From the NCBI GenBank assembly GCA_947683625.1, contig CANTUR010000126.1, positions 3,402,924 through 3,466,923 of the forward strand: a DNA stretch of 64,000 nucleotides, in the 5' to 3' direction. The notes beneath the pieces are model-generated. The model searched no databases. It saw nothing but the letters and a program-made list of their open reading frames with translations, and was not told the origin of the DNA. Source of the stretch: Mallotus nudiflorus (lineage: Eukaryota; Streptophyta; Magnoliopsida; Malpighiales; Euphorbiaceae). Both the position numbers and the translations under genes were made by a program. Positions 35,201-45,721 of the stretch are shown piece by piece (the first letter of the stretch is position 1; every line of letters begins with the position of its first letter).

Positions 35201-37128
35201 CTAAGTAGTATATAACTGAGTATCAGGAAGCTTAGAGGAAGGAACACTCGAATTAGGACACTCGGAGATAGAGGCAGGAATTAGCCCAACGATGACATCA
35301 CTGACAGACATCTCATCGATAAATCTCCAACTCGTTAGATGCTTAGAAGATGATTCATCAGTCGAAGACGTGGTGGATTTCCTAGGATTCATCGACTATA
35401 AGGAAGAGGCCTTGCTCCGGGCATCTTCTTTGGCGGCTATCCTAGCCAGATCGGCAGGCATTATTTTGTTCAAATTTATGAAGTCAAGATTTGGATTTTG
35501 TGCAAGTAGAACTCTCCAACATTCGAATTTGTAGGCTTTGAGAAACCCCGTAACCATGTTCTGATAACTTCTTTTTTCATCCTCACAGGATTTCTCAGCC
35601 TCATCAAGCTTCTTCTTTGGAACTTTAATTCGAGAGTCTTGTCCCTCAATCTTAGTTGTCAGCTGAGCTTGATTGTGCTTTAACTCTACCATTTTCTTTT
35701 AGCTTACCTCAGACTCAGATCTCGCCTCAGCATGCTTAGTTTGGTAGAGTTCTAATGTTGCCTTTGCCTTATCTGATTTTTTCTCAAAATCAATGGCTAT
35801 TGTGCCAACCACTGTCTCCTTTAGGCTATACTTACTCTTAAGATAATATTAGTTGTCCTTCACCAACATCAAGGCCTAAGTCATTTGAAAGGAGAGACAA
35901 ACATCATTAACTCAGAACACGGGAGCATAAGTTTAACAAAATAAGACAATTACCTCTAATGAGTGCCCAATTATAGAGTTATACAACTCCTCCTTATCCT
36001 CATCCATCCAGCGTTGTATATCAGTCAGAAGTCACAAAGACTCAGCATATTGGTCCCTCACCTGAGCATTCATGATGCTCAGAGGCTTCATCTTATTTAG
36101 AATTTAGGATCTCATATCTGGACATCCGGATAGTTTCAGACACTTAACAAAGACTTTTTCGCATAGTTCTTCAACTCGAATCTCTATCCAAAGCTCATTT
36201 CTTCTACCCTTCAGCCTTCTTGCTTTAGGAAGACCTAGCCATAGATTTTCCTTTCAAGCTGGATATGGCTTAAGTTGGAACCTCCGGAGTTAAAGGCTCA
36301 AATAAAGGAGGGGAGATCTACATGTCCTCTTGAGCCTCTGGCTCATCATCTATAAGCTGAATTTTGTCCGCAAAGGTAAAGAAGTCAGCCATCTATAAAT
36401 AGAAATGAAAATACATAAGTCAGAATGATACCTTTTGAATCTCAAAATATACCAATGGGTAGTATACAATCAGGGCAGACTTTCTAAAGATATCTTCTGG
36501 ATAGATTCTCAATGGATCTTACATCAACTATGTCATGAAGATGAAGCTTCATGACCATCTCGGTATCCCTATTAGACAATCTCAGAAGATGTTTCACCTT
36601 ATTGCAGTCATTAAACCATATTGCTAAACATCTATGAAGTTCAAATGGTGTTTGATAATAAAAAATTTGTGTCTCCACTTCTTATTAAGATTCGAAAGCT
36701 TCACAAAAAGGTTGTGGTTTAGGATGGCGGATAGAGAGAACATCAGCTCCCCGTTCTTCTTATTCATATTGTAGGGGTATCATAAGACATCCAAATCTGG
36801 CTCTCTACCTTCTTCGTGCATCAACGCTATAAAGCCGGTTAAAATTCAATAACTATTGGGATGGAGTTACCTAGGAGTTATGTTATACCTATTCAAGAGA
36901 TCCTTAATGAAGAGGTCTAGAGGGAACTTCAATCCCCCCCTTTAGTTGATCGAAGTATACAACCAATCTATTAAAATCTAACATAAGGGTATGGGCTTTA
37001 AAATTCTTATCTACAATGTGCATGGAAAAATTAGTAGGAATACTACAACACCTCCGGTACCATTTTAGCATGTCCTTATCTATCCTAGAGACAAATAAGA
37101 TGGAGCTAACTTGCTCTCTTAGAGCCAT
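35201..37128 (-). pseudogene. antisense additional gene of Tat copy B (three exons)
   Basis: The ATG is at 37128 (MALREQVSSILFVSRIDKDM). Exon 1 is 37128-36453, intron 1 is 36452-36393 (donor GTATAT, acceptor TTTATAG, 60 bp), exon 2 is 36392-35954, intron 2 is 35953-35885 (donor GTAATT, acceptor mutated to AA), and exon 3 is 35884 to the stop at 35201. Exon 1 carries the 'putative gypsy type transposon' domain. Exon 3 is Lys/Glu-rich and coiled-coil-like (EGQDSRIKVPKKKLDEAEKS). The gene ends SSKLPDTQLYTT. Frameshifts in exon 1 (about 36910) and stops make it a pseudogene. The role is unknown; the spliced layout on the antisense strand implies its own transcript. Confidence 0.75.
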
Positions 37129-37300
37129 AGATTCTATTTAGAAAATAAAAGGAAAAGTAAAAAAAGAAAAAAGCTTCCCCTGAAAGCAGAATGCAAGCTT
37201 GCTGAAGAAAAACTCTAAAGACAGAACATACGCGAGTAAACTGAGAAGGGGAAGATGATAGCAAAATAGTGAAAGTGCAATAAATTAAAAGATCTTGTCC

Positions 37301-37308
37301 ATTTATAG
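37301..37308 (-). promoter_or_regulatory. TATA-like box of the antisense gene, copy B
   Basis: The minus strand reads CTATAAAT about 173 bp upstream of the ATG at 37128, matching the position of equivalents in copies A and C. Confidence 0.45.
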
Positions 37309-37665
37309 TATAACAGAAGAATCTGGAATAACCACTATTGCCCTCATAAGCATTTTTATCTCTTTTACACCATTAAGGGCAATTTGGGAAGCAAAAAGGC
37401 CCACTAATCGAGCAGTCATTATTATGGTAGTATAAGCATCTCATCTTTTAACACACGAACAGACGTAACGGTTACATAATTTAAAATTCAAAAGAATAAT
37501 GAAAAGACATGGCAGTTACTAACCCTGATCCATTCACTGCCAGCTGTCTCACCCACTGACACTCAGCCCACGCTTCTAATACACCGGGATCTAAGTTCAA
37601 TCAAATGCAATGAATACTCTTACCTTACAAACCATGACACGTTGAACATAAATATCCGAACATAC

Positions 37666-37680
37666 TTTCAGGGGGGACTC
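37666..37680 (+). other. polypurine tract of Tat copy B
   Basis: TTTCAGGGGGGACTC lies immediately before the 3' LTR. Confidence 0.7.
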
Positions 37681-37681
37681 T

Positions 37682-38090
37682 TGATGCCCTACATACATAT
37701 TTCTATTTAATTAAAGTCTTTATTTTCCTATGCATGGTTGCTTACAGAAGAAGGATATCCAAAAAAAATAGGAAAAGATTCCTAATCAGAAGATTTCTGG
37801 ATAAGAAAAAACACTCTCCTAATGAGCATGAGACTTTCATTAAAGAGAAATCTTATTCCTTTCAGGTTTGAGTATTACCATCCCTATAAATAGGATCTCA
37901 TATCACTCATTCTCATTCATTCTACTCTCTCATATTCTCATTGTTCTCTTTCTCTCTCTAAACTCTCTCTCTCTATATATTTTCTGACTTAAGCATCAGA
38001 GGGTTTATGGGAATCCTCCCCACCTCTCAACTTGCCTATTGTTAACCGTTTATAAGACTCTAGCTCAAGGATTCTAAAAACAAATTATGA
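37682..38090 (+). repeat. 3' LTR of Tat copy B
   Basis: A 409-bp LTR starting TGATGCCCTACATAC and ending CAAATTATGA (mutated from TTATCA). It aligns with 26150-26552, with many differences between the two, which indicates an old insertion. Confidence 0.88.
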
Positions 38091-38323
38091 TTCAATATAG
38101 ATATTATATTATACAAGCAAAAAAAATGAAAAAAAAAAAAAAAAAAAAAGAAAAAAGAAAGAAGAAAGAGTTAGAAAATTGTTGATACAAGTGGTTTTGT
38201 AGGGAGAGGAAAAGAAAAGGAGTAGAAAAAGCACCGATTAGAATGTTGAACAATTGTCAATTGCTTTTAAAAATATCAACTAAATATATTTTATTAGTTG
38301 TTGGTAACTAGAATAAACACCCC

Positions 38324-38388
38324 TAAATGTGCCATTTCATATTTAATAATACTTCTATCTTTACATATCCCAACCATTCACCTTTTTC

Positions 38389-38425
<37 letters not shown>

Positions 38426-38986
38426 TTAAGTGTTGTTTATTATAGTGGTGGCAATTAGCTTCTAGCGATTTCCACCGTAAATGTAAAATTGAGCGCCTCA
38501 CCCTTCTAACAAAAGCCTTTTAGTGCTGTAGCTCTATCACACCGAAGTGTGCAATTACGCTATGCCACGAGGCATTTTGACACGAGATTGAGCTGCCAAC
38601 TTCTGTCGCCTTCACATGGCATTTTGCCATAGCAAGAGCCGAGAAGAAGTTAGCTAGTGCCGCAGGAGACATTGGATTGAGTAATAAAAATCCCTTCACA
38701 GCTAGCACTTACATCTCTTATTGCTCTCTTTTATTATTATTATTTTTTTTTTTTTGTTGCTTCCTCATCCAACGGAAACTACTCGAAAAAGGTCTCAAAT
38801 GTTTTTTAAATATCTCAATTAATTAATTAATTAATTTCATAAACAATGCAGCCTCACCTCTAAATATCTGTTGTTTTGTTGGAAAAACATTTAATTTTAT
38901 ATTTTATTAAACCATATTTTACCAACAAATTAATGCAATATAAGAAGTGATACATTAATATTTAAACTATACAATAACTTTTACTC

Positions 38987-38988
<2 letters not shown>
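38324..38988. other. intergenic with a GC-richer patch
   Basis: An (AT)n microsatellite at 38391-38421 is followed by a GC-richer patch at 38455-38705. That patch contains the palindrome ATGGCATTTTGCCAT (38616-38630) and a 62-residue minus-strand open frame that I do not recognise. No gene can be supported. Confidence 0.45.

Positions 38989-39081
<93 letters not shown>
38989..39081. repeat. (AT)n microsatellite, long
   Basis: About 93 bp of AT dinucleotides, the longest simple repeat in the window. Confidence 0.95.
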
Positions 39082-39084
<3 letters not shown>

Positions 39085-39203
39085 CAAATTGCATATGAAA
39101 TTGTATAATAAAATTGTAAAAATTATATAATGTACAAATAAGATTATAAAAGGAAGAGATATAAAAGTTTCGTTAATAGAGGTATTTTTTTTATAATAAT
39201 CTA

Positions 39204-39985
39204 TGATAAAGTGTCAAATGAGACTCTAAACTATATTCCGAAGTTAACATTTAACCTTACATTTTTTTTTATACGTATAGGAACTTTTTCTTTTAAAATT
39301 GAATCATATTAGACCTTATTTTAAAATCTTTGATAATTAAATCCTATAAATCAAATAATATTTTTATTTTTATTTTTAACTAATGAAAAATTATTTAGAT
39401 TAACAAATAAAATTGATAAATTTTTTTAAAAAATATATATCATCTAATTATAAATTTTTGAAAAGTTTTAAGCCTATAGAATAATTTTTAGAAAAAATTT
39501 TAAAATTATTTTTTTGAATTTTTTTAAGAAAAGAATTTAGACTTAGAAATTTCAAATTTTTTAAATCGAGTGATATGCATAAGAAAATTCATCAAATTAA
39601 TTTTAATAGTTAACTAAAAATTATTTAAATTAATGATTTTTTTGAAATGTATATAATATAATTATAAAATTTTGAAATTTTTTGTGTTTATAAAAAATTT
39701 TATGGAAATTTTAATAAATTTTTAATTTAAAAAATTGTATAAAATAAAAATTAGTATGTAGATTTAAAATTTTTAAAATTTTAATAATTAGGTGATATAT
39801 TTTTTAAAAAAATTATCAATTTATTTATTAGAGTAAATAATTTTTTATTAATTAATCATTAAAATTTTTATTTTTATTTAACTATATGACTTAATTGTAA
39901 AAATTTTTAAAAATAAAATCTAATATAATTTATTTTTTTAAAATGTTCCTGTTAGAAAAAAAATAAAATCCAATATTGATTTTTT
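39204..39985. mobile_element. candidate inverted-repeat element, same family as 4147-4645
   Basis: The left arm contains AGGAACTTTTTC, ATCATATTAGACCTTATTTT and TAATTAAATCCTATA. The reverse complement of the right arm contains AGGAACATTTT, TTATATTAGATTTTATTTTT and CAATTAAGTCATATA in the same order. The left arm also resembles 4190-4290. The interior is AT-rich and non-coding. The ends and target duplication are not resolved. Confidence 0.45.
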
Positions 39986-39989
39986 TTCT

Positions 39990-42900
39990 TTTTCTTTTCT
40001 TTGTTTGACAGTAGAGGAGAGAGAATATGAACCTTTTCCCTTTTATATCTTATCCCGAGGATGGAAAGATATTAAACCATTCCATTCTTTGACAGATAGA
40101 CAACTCAATATTAATTTTAAGTATAATTGAAGATGCAATTTAATCCTTCCACCTAATTATCTGTAAACATAACAATTATGACTGATGAATGAATAAGTTA
40201 AATTATAATTGTTAAAAAAATTTACTCTTCTGCTCGACTTTTGACTATATAACCATCTTATTCCTCCCTTTTAAGCTATTATTGTAGTACAAACATTAAT
40301 ATTTATATAAATCAATTTAGAATTATTAAATTAATTTTTATTTAATTATAAATAAAAATTATTTTTATATATCAATACTTTTAAAATATATTAATAATAT
40401 AATTTAATAAATATTAATTTAATAATTTTAATTTTATTTATAGAGATATACATATTCACTTTAGAAGGATTTTAAGATAAAAAATAAATAAAAGTTAAAA
40501 AAAAAAAAAACAACTCCTGTTTCGTTAGCCCATGGGTTCTCATGTGAATCCATTTCCATGAATTAAATATTCAAATGAGGCAAACACTGTGCCCTTTGCT
40601 TTGGAATTAATTATAAATTATATATTCTCATGTCAATCCACGTTGCATGAATTAAATATTCAAAAAAGAATTAAATATTAAAAAAAAAAAAAGAATTAAA
40701 TATTCAAATGAGGCAAACACTGTGGCCTTTGTTTTATACAGATCCACCATTGCTGAAGACAATGATTGGGAAGTGAAGATGGACAACTTTTAGACACATC
40801 ATGCTATGATTAATTATATTCTTTCGCAACCAATTGCATTCTTAATCGCCTAATCACGCAGTGTTTGCAAATAAATCAATTGAAAATATACTTATTTTTT
40901 ATTAAAAAATAATAATAAATATAATTTTGAATTATACCTTTTGGCAAATTCAGTTTCATAATTTTTTTTTTATATTTTAATATCATGTGTCTTATAATTT
41001 TTTTAAATTTTACTATACTTCTAATAAATATTATTTAAAATATATGCCTTAATATAAAAATAATATGAATTTTTAATACTAAAATCTTATACTGAATGAT
41101 ATATTATTCAACTAACTATAATAAATTAAAAAATAATAAAGTTTAAATGTATTTTTAATTTTATTATGAATAAAAAATATAATTTTTTAAATAATTTTTT
41201 TAAAAATAAAAAATTGTATATATTAATTATAAATTATATATAAAATAGATTTATCATTGAAATATAATATTATATTGATATTTTCTTATAAAATAATGAT
41301 TATATTAGTTAAAAGAATAGTAAAGTATAAAAAAATATAAAACATATGGTATCAAAATGTCAAAAAAAAAGTCAGGAAACTAATTTTACCAAAAGGACAT
41401 CTTTTTAAATTAGAAGAAAATATATTTTATAAACTAATGATAATAAATTTTAAATTTCATATTTTAAAATATTCTTAGAAAGTAGTGACTACTTAACTAC
41501 TCACTTATAGATATATATTTTTTTTTCATATTATATTTTTATTCTAATACATGGTATTTATATAAATAATTATAATATGAAATAAATTTACTAAAATTTA
41601 ATTCATCAAATTCAAAGCACCCAAAATATATAATATGACATTCACATACTGTAACATATAAATAAAAATATCCCTATGAATAATTTAAATAGTAAATAGT
41701 GTAGACATTTAATGTGGAAAATAGAGTTTGATATTTTATTTTATTTTATTTTATTTCTCTTTTTGGGTAAAAAATTAATGATAAAAAAACATAAATAAAG
41801 ACAGAATGGAGTACTTGAATAAATTTTGTTCTTAGTTGGGTGGCCACTCTCTCTTATCCACCAATATTTAATAATAATGTTTACAGTATTTTAACACATC
41901 AAACTTCATTGTCTTCAGTTTTCACCACTTCCAACGATGAGCCTTACATACCCTCACGAGAAGGGTAGTCCTCTCTCTTTCTTTTTTTTTTTTTAGGAAA
42001 AAAAAAATCTCAAAACGTGTAATTGCCCCTTCCACGGTGTTCTCGGGACACTCTTAAAATTTGAGTTATTTTACAATCTTTCCAATACAAAAAGCTTCCT
42101 ATCTAAGAAAACGATTTAACAAAATTTATATGTTTTTGTAAGTGATATAATATTTTAAAGTATATGTTTTAAAATTATATAATTAGTAAATGGTAAAATT
42201 AATTTTTTATCTAATTTAAAAAATAATCATGTAATTTATTGTTATTTAAATTATTATATCTTATTATTAATAAAAAAATTAAACCAACAATTATTAGAAT
42301 TAACTGACAATTAAATAATTATTTTCACTTACACATAACATTTCAAGTTTAAGTGATAATGTAAGTAATTGTGTTAAAAAAAAATATTTATCGATACATA
42401 TAGTTTTGTTGGAGTCAGAATTTAATATAGTTGAAAGTTTAAATAAAAAAATATAAAAAATAAAATAAATAAAAAAGATGTTACGCGATCTCTTTAAAAT
42501 AAAATAATGCAAATTAAGGATGTAGAAGAGTCTCTTTCCAAAACAAAAAAGAATGTTGAAGAGACTAGGTACGAACAAATATATATATGTATATATCTTG
42601 TGACTGATGAGACATGAAAACCATGTTACTTGTCCTCACGTCACAGATGAGTAGCAATTTCCCAAAACAGTGGTGATAGCAGTAATGCCATTCTTCAACG
42701 AATCGGTAGAGAATTATCCAGAAAAATATATACATATAGCAGATAAATCAAGGGGAAGAAAATACCAAAATTTGTAATTTAGAAGCTTTTAGAATGTAAT
42801 AGAAATTAAATAAATAATCCAATATGCATGTAATGTTGTTACTCTCGAAAACAATATTATAAATTAATTATTAAAGCTAAAAATCCAAAGTTTACTTTTC

Positions 42901-43730
42901 AAAAATTAATTCATCCAACGTCATCACTTTCATATATATAGTTAATTTTAATCAATTCGGTGGTTGCAGTCGGATTATAACAAAGAGATTTCCACATATA
43001 AATCTTGAATTTATTAGTTTTTGTATTGTATATATATATGTTGCAGGCAGCTTTGAAATGAACATCTTAAGTTGGCTGTATATTGCCGCATAAGAACATT
43101 ATTCACAATTAATTAACTTCAATCAGATTTTTATTATTACTATCAATTCATTCAGTTTCAAAGAAAACCTTTTGGAAGTGGAAAGCCTCTCTTATCTAGT
43201 TATTTTTTAATTAATGAAGAAATTAAATAATTTTTTTGGTATCATAAGGTATGTAAAATTTAACATTTAATGTATTTTTATTTTTTATTTTTCTCATATT
43301 TATAAAAAAAATTCATTCTCTACCATAGTGGTCTCTTATTATTTTTTTATTTGATTTATTTTGTTTTGTTTATTTACATTTAATAAATATAATTTTTTTA
43401 TCTGGTTATTTTTTAAAATTTTTAAAATTTTTTTCTACAAAGTTACTACCATTCATAGGATTTAGTTGTTTATCATTTGTCAAATATAATTATCTATTAA
43501 TTGTGAAATATTTATATTTCTGTAATTAAACTTATTTAAAAATCATAAAGTTAATTTACAACTAATCAAAGTTATTGAATGGAGTATAAGAATTGTCGCA
43601 TTGTATATTAAAATAGCTCGGCAACGTGATCAAAAAATAATAATAAGAAATTCATAATCTTAATGAGATTTTAATTGGTACTTTTTTTAATTATGCAAAA
43701 TACACATTAGGTTATGTACAAGCTATGAAG
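39990..43730. other. gene-empty AT-rich intergenic DNA
   Basis: No gene recognised. A duplicated segment (about 40559-40604 and 40692-40737) shares AATTAAATATTCAAATGAGG followed by CAAACACTGTG. A TTTTA-type run lies at 41732-41757. Open frames at 42300-42578 are low complexity. Confidence 0.55.
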
Positions 43731-43739
43731 CACCAACGC

Positions 43740-44285
43740 TTCAAATAGGGTGGAGTATTCGTGTCAGACACTTTTCAGACACTAACATGTACCCAACACA
43801 GTCCGAGACGTGTCCGACACTGCTGGACACATGTCCTATTATTATTATTTTTTTTGGACATGGGAAGGACATGGCTGAGACGCGTGGAGGACACGACAGG
43901 ACACTTTTAGGACATGACGAGACACTTTTTTAGGACACTTTTTAGCTTCATTTTTTGTAGAATTTAATTTAATTAATAATTTTAATCAATAATTTAATTA
44001 ATTAATTAATAATTCAATTATTAATAATTTAATTTAATTAATTTAACATTTAATTTAATAATATATTTAATTGGCCATTTTTATGTTTGCTTTATATAAG
44101 ACAATGATAATATTAAGTGTTTAGATTTAATGGAGTTTCTATTTTATCACACTAGTTTTATTTTTTTTTAACAAATCATCTTTATATAATGGAAAATAAT
44201 ACACATTTCATGTGGAATATATATATATATATAACGTGTCCCGCTCATGTCATGTCCATAATTTTAAAAATTGTCATATCATCAT
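43740..44285. repeat. GACAC/GTGTCC-motif repeat, cut by Tat copy C
   Basis: The stretch 43760-43945 is dense in CAGACACTTTTCAGACACT, GTCCGACACTG and GGACACGACAGGACAC-type words. The motif returns at 44233-44270 (CGTGTCCCGCTCATGTCATG) just before the LTR of copy C. This GTGTCC-rich DNA is a common dispersed plant repeat, possibly a MITE. The LTR at 44286 appears to have landed inside it, since no right-hand end follows. Confidence 0.5.
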
Positions 44286-44697
44286 TGATAACTGATTTCA
44301 GGAACTCCTGAGCTATAGCCATGCACGAGATCAAAGAAGGGCAAGGTGAGAGGTGGGAGGATTCATACGAACACTCTAATGCCTAAGTTAGAGAATGTAG
44401 AGAAAGTGCTTTAGAGAGATAAAAAGAGCAATGCATATGAGAGAATAGAATGAATGAGAATGAGAATGAGGGATATGGAGTCCTATTTATAAGGACAGTG
44501 ATGCTCAAACCTGAGAGGAATATAATTCCTCTTTGATTAGATTTCTATGCCTATTTGAAGAGTGTTTCTTCCTATCCAGAAGTCTCCTTAATTGAGAATC
44601 TTTCTCATATTTGGTTTAGGCGTCCTTCCTCTGTAAGCAACCCCTATATAGAAAAATAAAGACCTTAGATAAATAGAAAGATGTATATAGGGTATCA
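44286..44697 (-). repeat. 3' LTR of Tat copy C
   Basis: A 412-bp LTR. On the plus strand it starts TGATAACTGATTTCAGGAAC and ends ATAGGGTATCA, the reverse complement of the TGATRCCC...TTATCA ends of copies A and B. The polypurine tract (CTTTCAGGGGGAACTCT on the minus strand) lies at about 44698-44714. Confidence 0.88.
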
Positions 44698-45040
44698 AGA
44701 GTTCCCCCTGAAAGTATGTTAGGATATTTATGTATGATGTGTTCATTTAATGATTAATATCTTCAAGAATAAACTCTACTGACTGGAAAGAAATTGCTTG
44801 TATAACTTGCATATGTTGTAGAAGGGTGAGCTAAAGTGGCCAGCCTCAGTCATAAAGAGACGATGCTCGGTACCAAGTCTTGGAATCACCGTATCATAAT
44901 AATATTGAAGTGCCAACTGGACTTAAATGCACAAAACCTACAATAAAAAATGCTCGTTGTTTATAAAAATAAACCAAGGGATTAACCTGTCGGAATAGAT
45001 ATGATCTAACAAAACTAGCCATTGATGAAGTTTTAATGCT

Positions 45041-45290
45041 TGGTGCATTAAAAGCACGACCCGAGTGCCATATAATCTTGATGCATTAAAAATGCAGCCC
45101 AAGTGTTGAACCTCAGTACTATCGAAGCGACCTAAGGGTGCTAGCTTTAATCACTAGATTTAGAATTTCGGTGCCTTAGAAGCGTGGCCAGAGTGTCGAA
45201 CCTTAGTACTATTGAAGTAACCTGAGGGTGTTAGCTTCAATTACTGGACTTAGAATCTCGATGCATTAGAAGCACAACTCGAGTGTCGAT
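45041..45290 (-). repeat. tandem repeats in the 3' untranslated region of copy C
   Basis: Units beginning GGTGCATTAAAAGCA, GATGCATTAAAAATGCA, GGTGCCTTAGAAGCG and GATGCATTAGAAGCA occur at about 45045, 45079, 45171 and 45260. The two central units are about 90 bp long and share GTCGAACCTTAGTACTAT. Copy A has two shorter related units and copy B one. Confidence 0.65.
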
Positions 45291-45530
45291 AAAAGGGACA
45301 GCTGGCAGCGAGGTGAGCGGGATTATCAACCACCATGTCTTTTGACTTTCCTTTGAATTTTAAATTATGTAACCTTCACATCTATTCATATATCAGAAGA
45401 TGAGATGTTCATAATGATAACTACTCGATTAGTGGGCTTTTCTTTTGCCCGAAATTTACCCTTAATGCTATAAGAAAGACAAAAATTACCATGAGGGCAG
45501 TAATGGTCATTCCAGAACCTTTCGCTGCTC

Positions 45531-45540
45531 TTTAAATAAG
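45531..45540 (+). promoter_or_regulatory. TATA-like box of the antisense gene, copy C
   Basis: TTTAAATAAG lies about 190 bp upstream of the ATG at 45722, matching the positions of TATA-like boxes in copies A and B. A pyrimidine-rich leader follows (45600-45700). Confidence 0.4.
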
Positions 45541-45721
45541 TCAGTCCCTTTGGCATGTTGCATTTTTACTTTTCTGTTGTCTTTATTTCTTGCTAAATTT
45601 CTTCTCGATTATTCTCTACATCATCCTCTTTCGCTTTCTCTGCAGACTCGTTTTCTTCTTTCTAAGTAAAGTTTCTCCTTCTTTCTATATTCTTCTTCTT
45701 TGTTCTTATTTGATAGGATCC

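Larger units (their letters stand above)
26150..38090 (+). mobile_element. Tat-lineage Ty3/gypsy retrotransposon, copy B
   Basis: The most complete of three related copies, in order: 5' LTR, PBS, gag, protease, reverse transcriptase, RNase H, second RNase H (interrupted), integrase, antisense additional gene, polypurine tract and 3' LTR. The order RT-RH-INT is that of Ty3/gypsy. The second RNase H before integrase and the antisense gene after it fit the Tat lineage (Retand-type). About 9 kb remain after removing the 3-kb insertion at 30536-33572. The 5-mers outside the LTRs (ATAAC and TTCAA) do not match, so the target duplication has decayed or an end has changed. Confidence 0.88.
24702..38323. 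mobile_element. PIF/Harbinger-type transposon, interrupted by Tat copy B
   Basis: The left end GGGTCCTTTAGCTAAGCTAT and the reverse-complemented right end GGGGTGTTTATTCTAGTTAC form an imperfect inverted repeat, and both arms also contain TTAGTTGAT. TAA flanks both ends (24699-24701 and 38324-38326), the target duplication of PIF/Harbinger. A decayed transposase end lies inside at about 25110-25449. Removing copy B (26150-38090) leaves about 1.7 kb, so the host copy was already shortened. The inverted repeat is imperfect and a 3-bp duplication is weak evidence on its own; the transposase fragment is what supports the class. Confidence 0.55.

Noticed and set aside
26145..38095. Target duplication of Tat copy B
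   Set aside because: ATAAC before the 5' LTR and TTCAA after the 3' LTR do not match, so no duplication is claimed.
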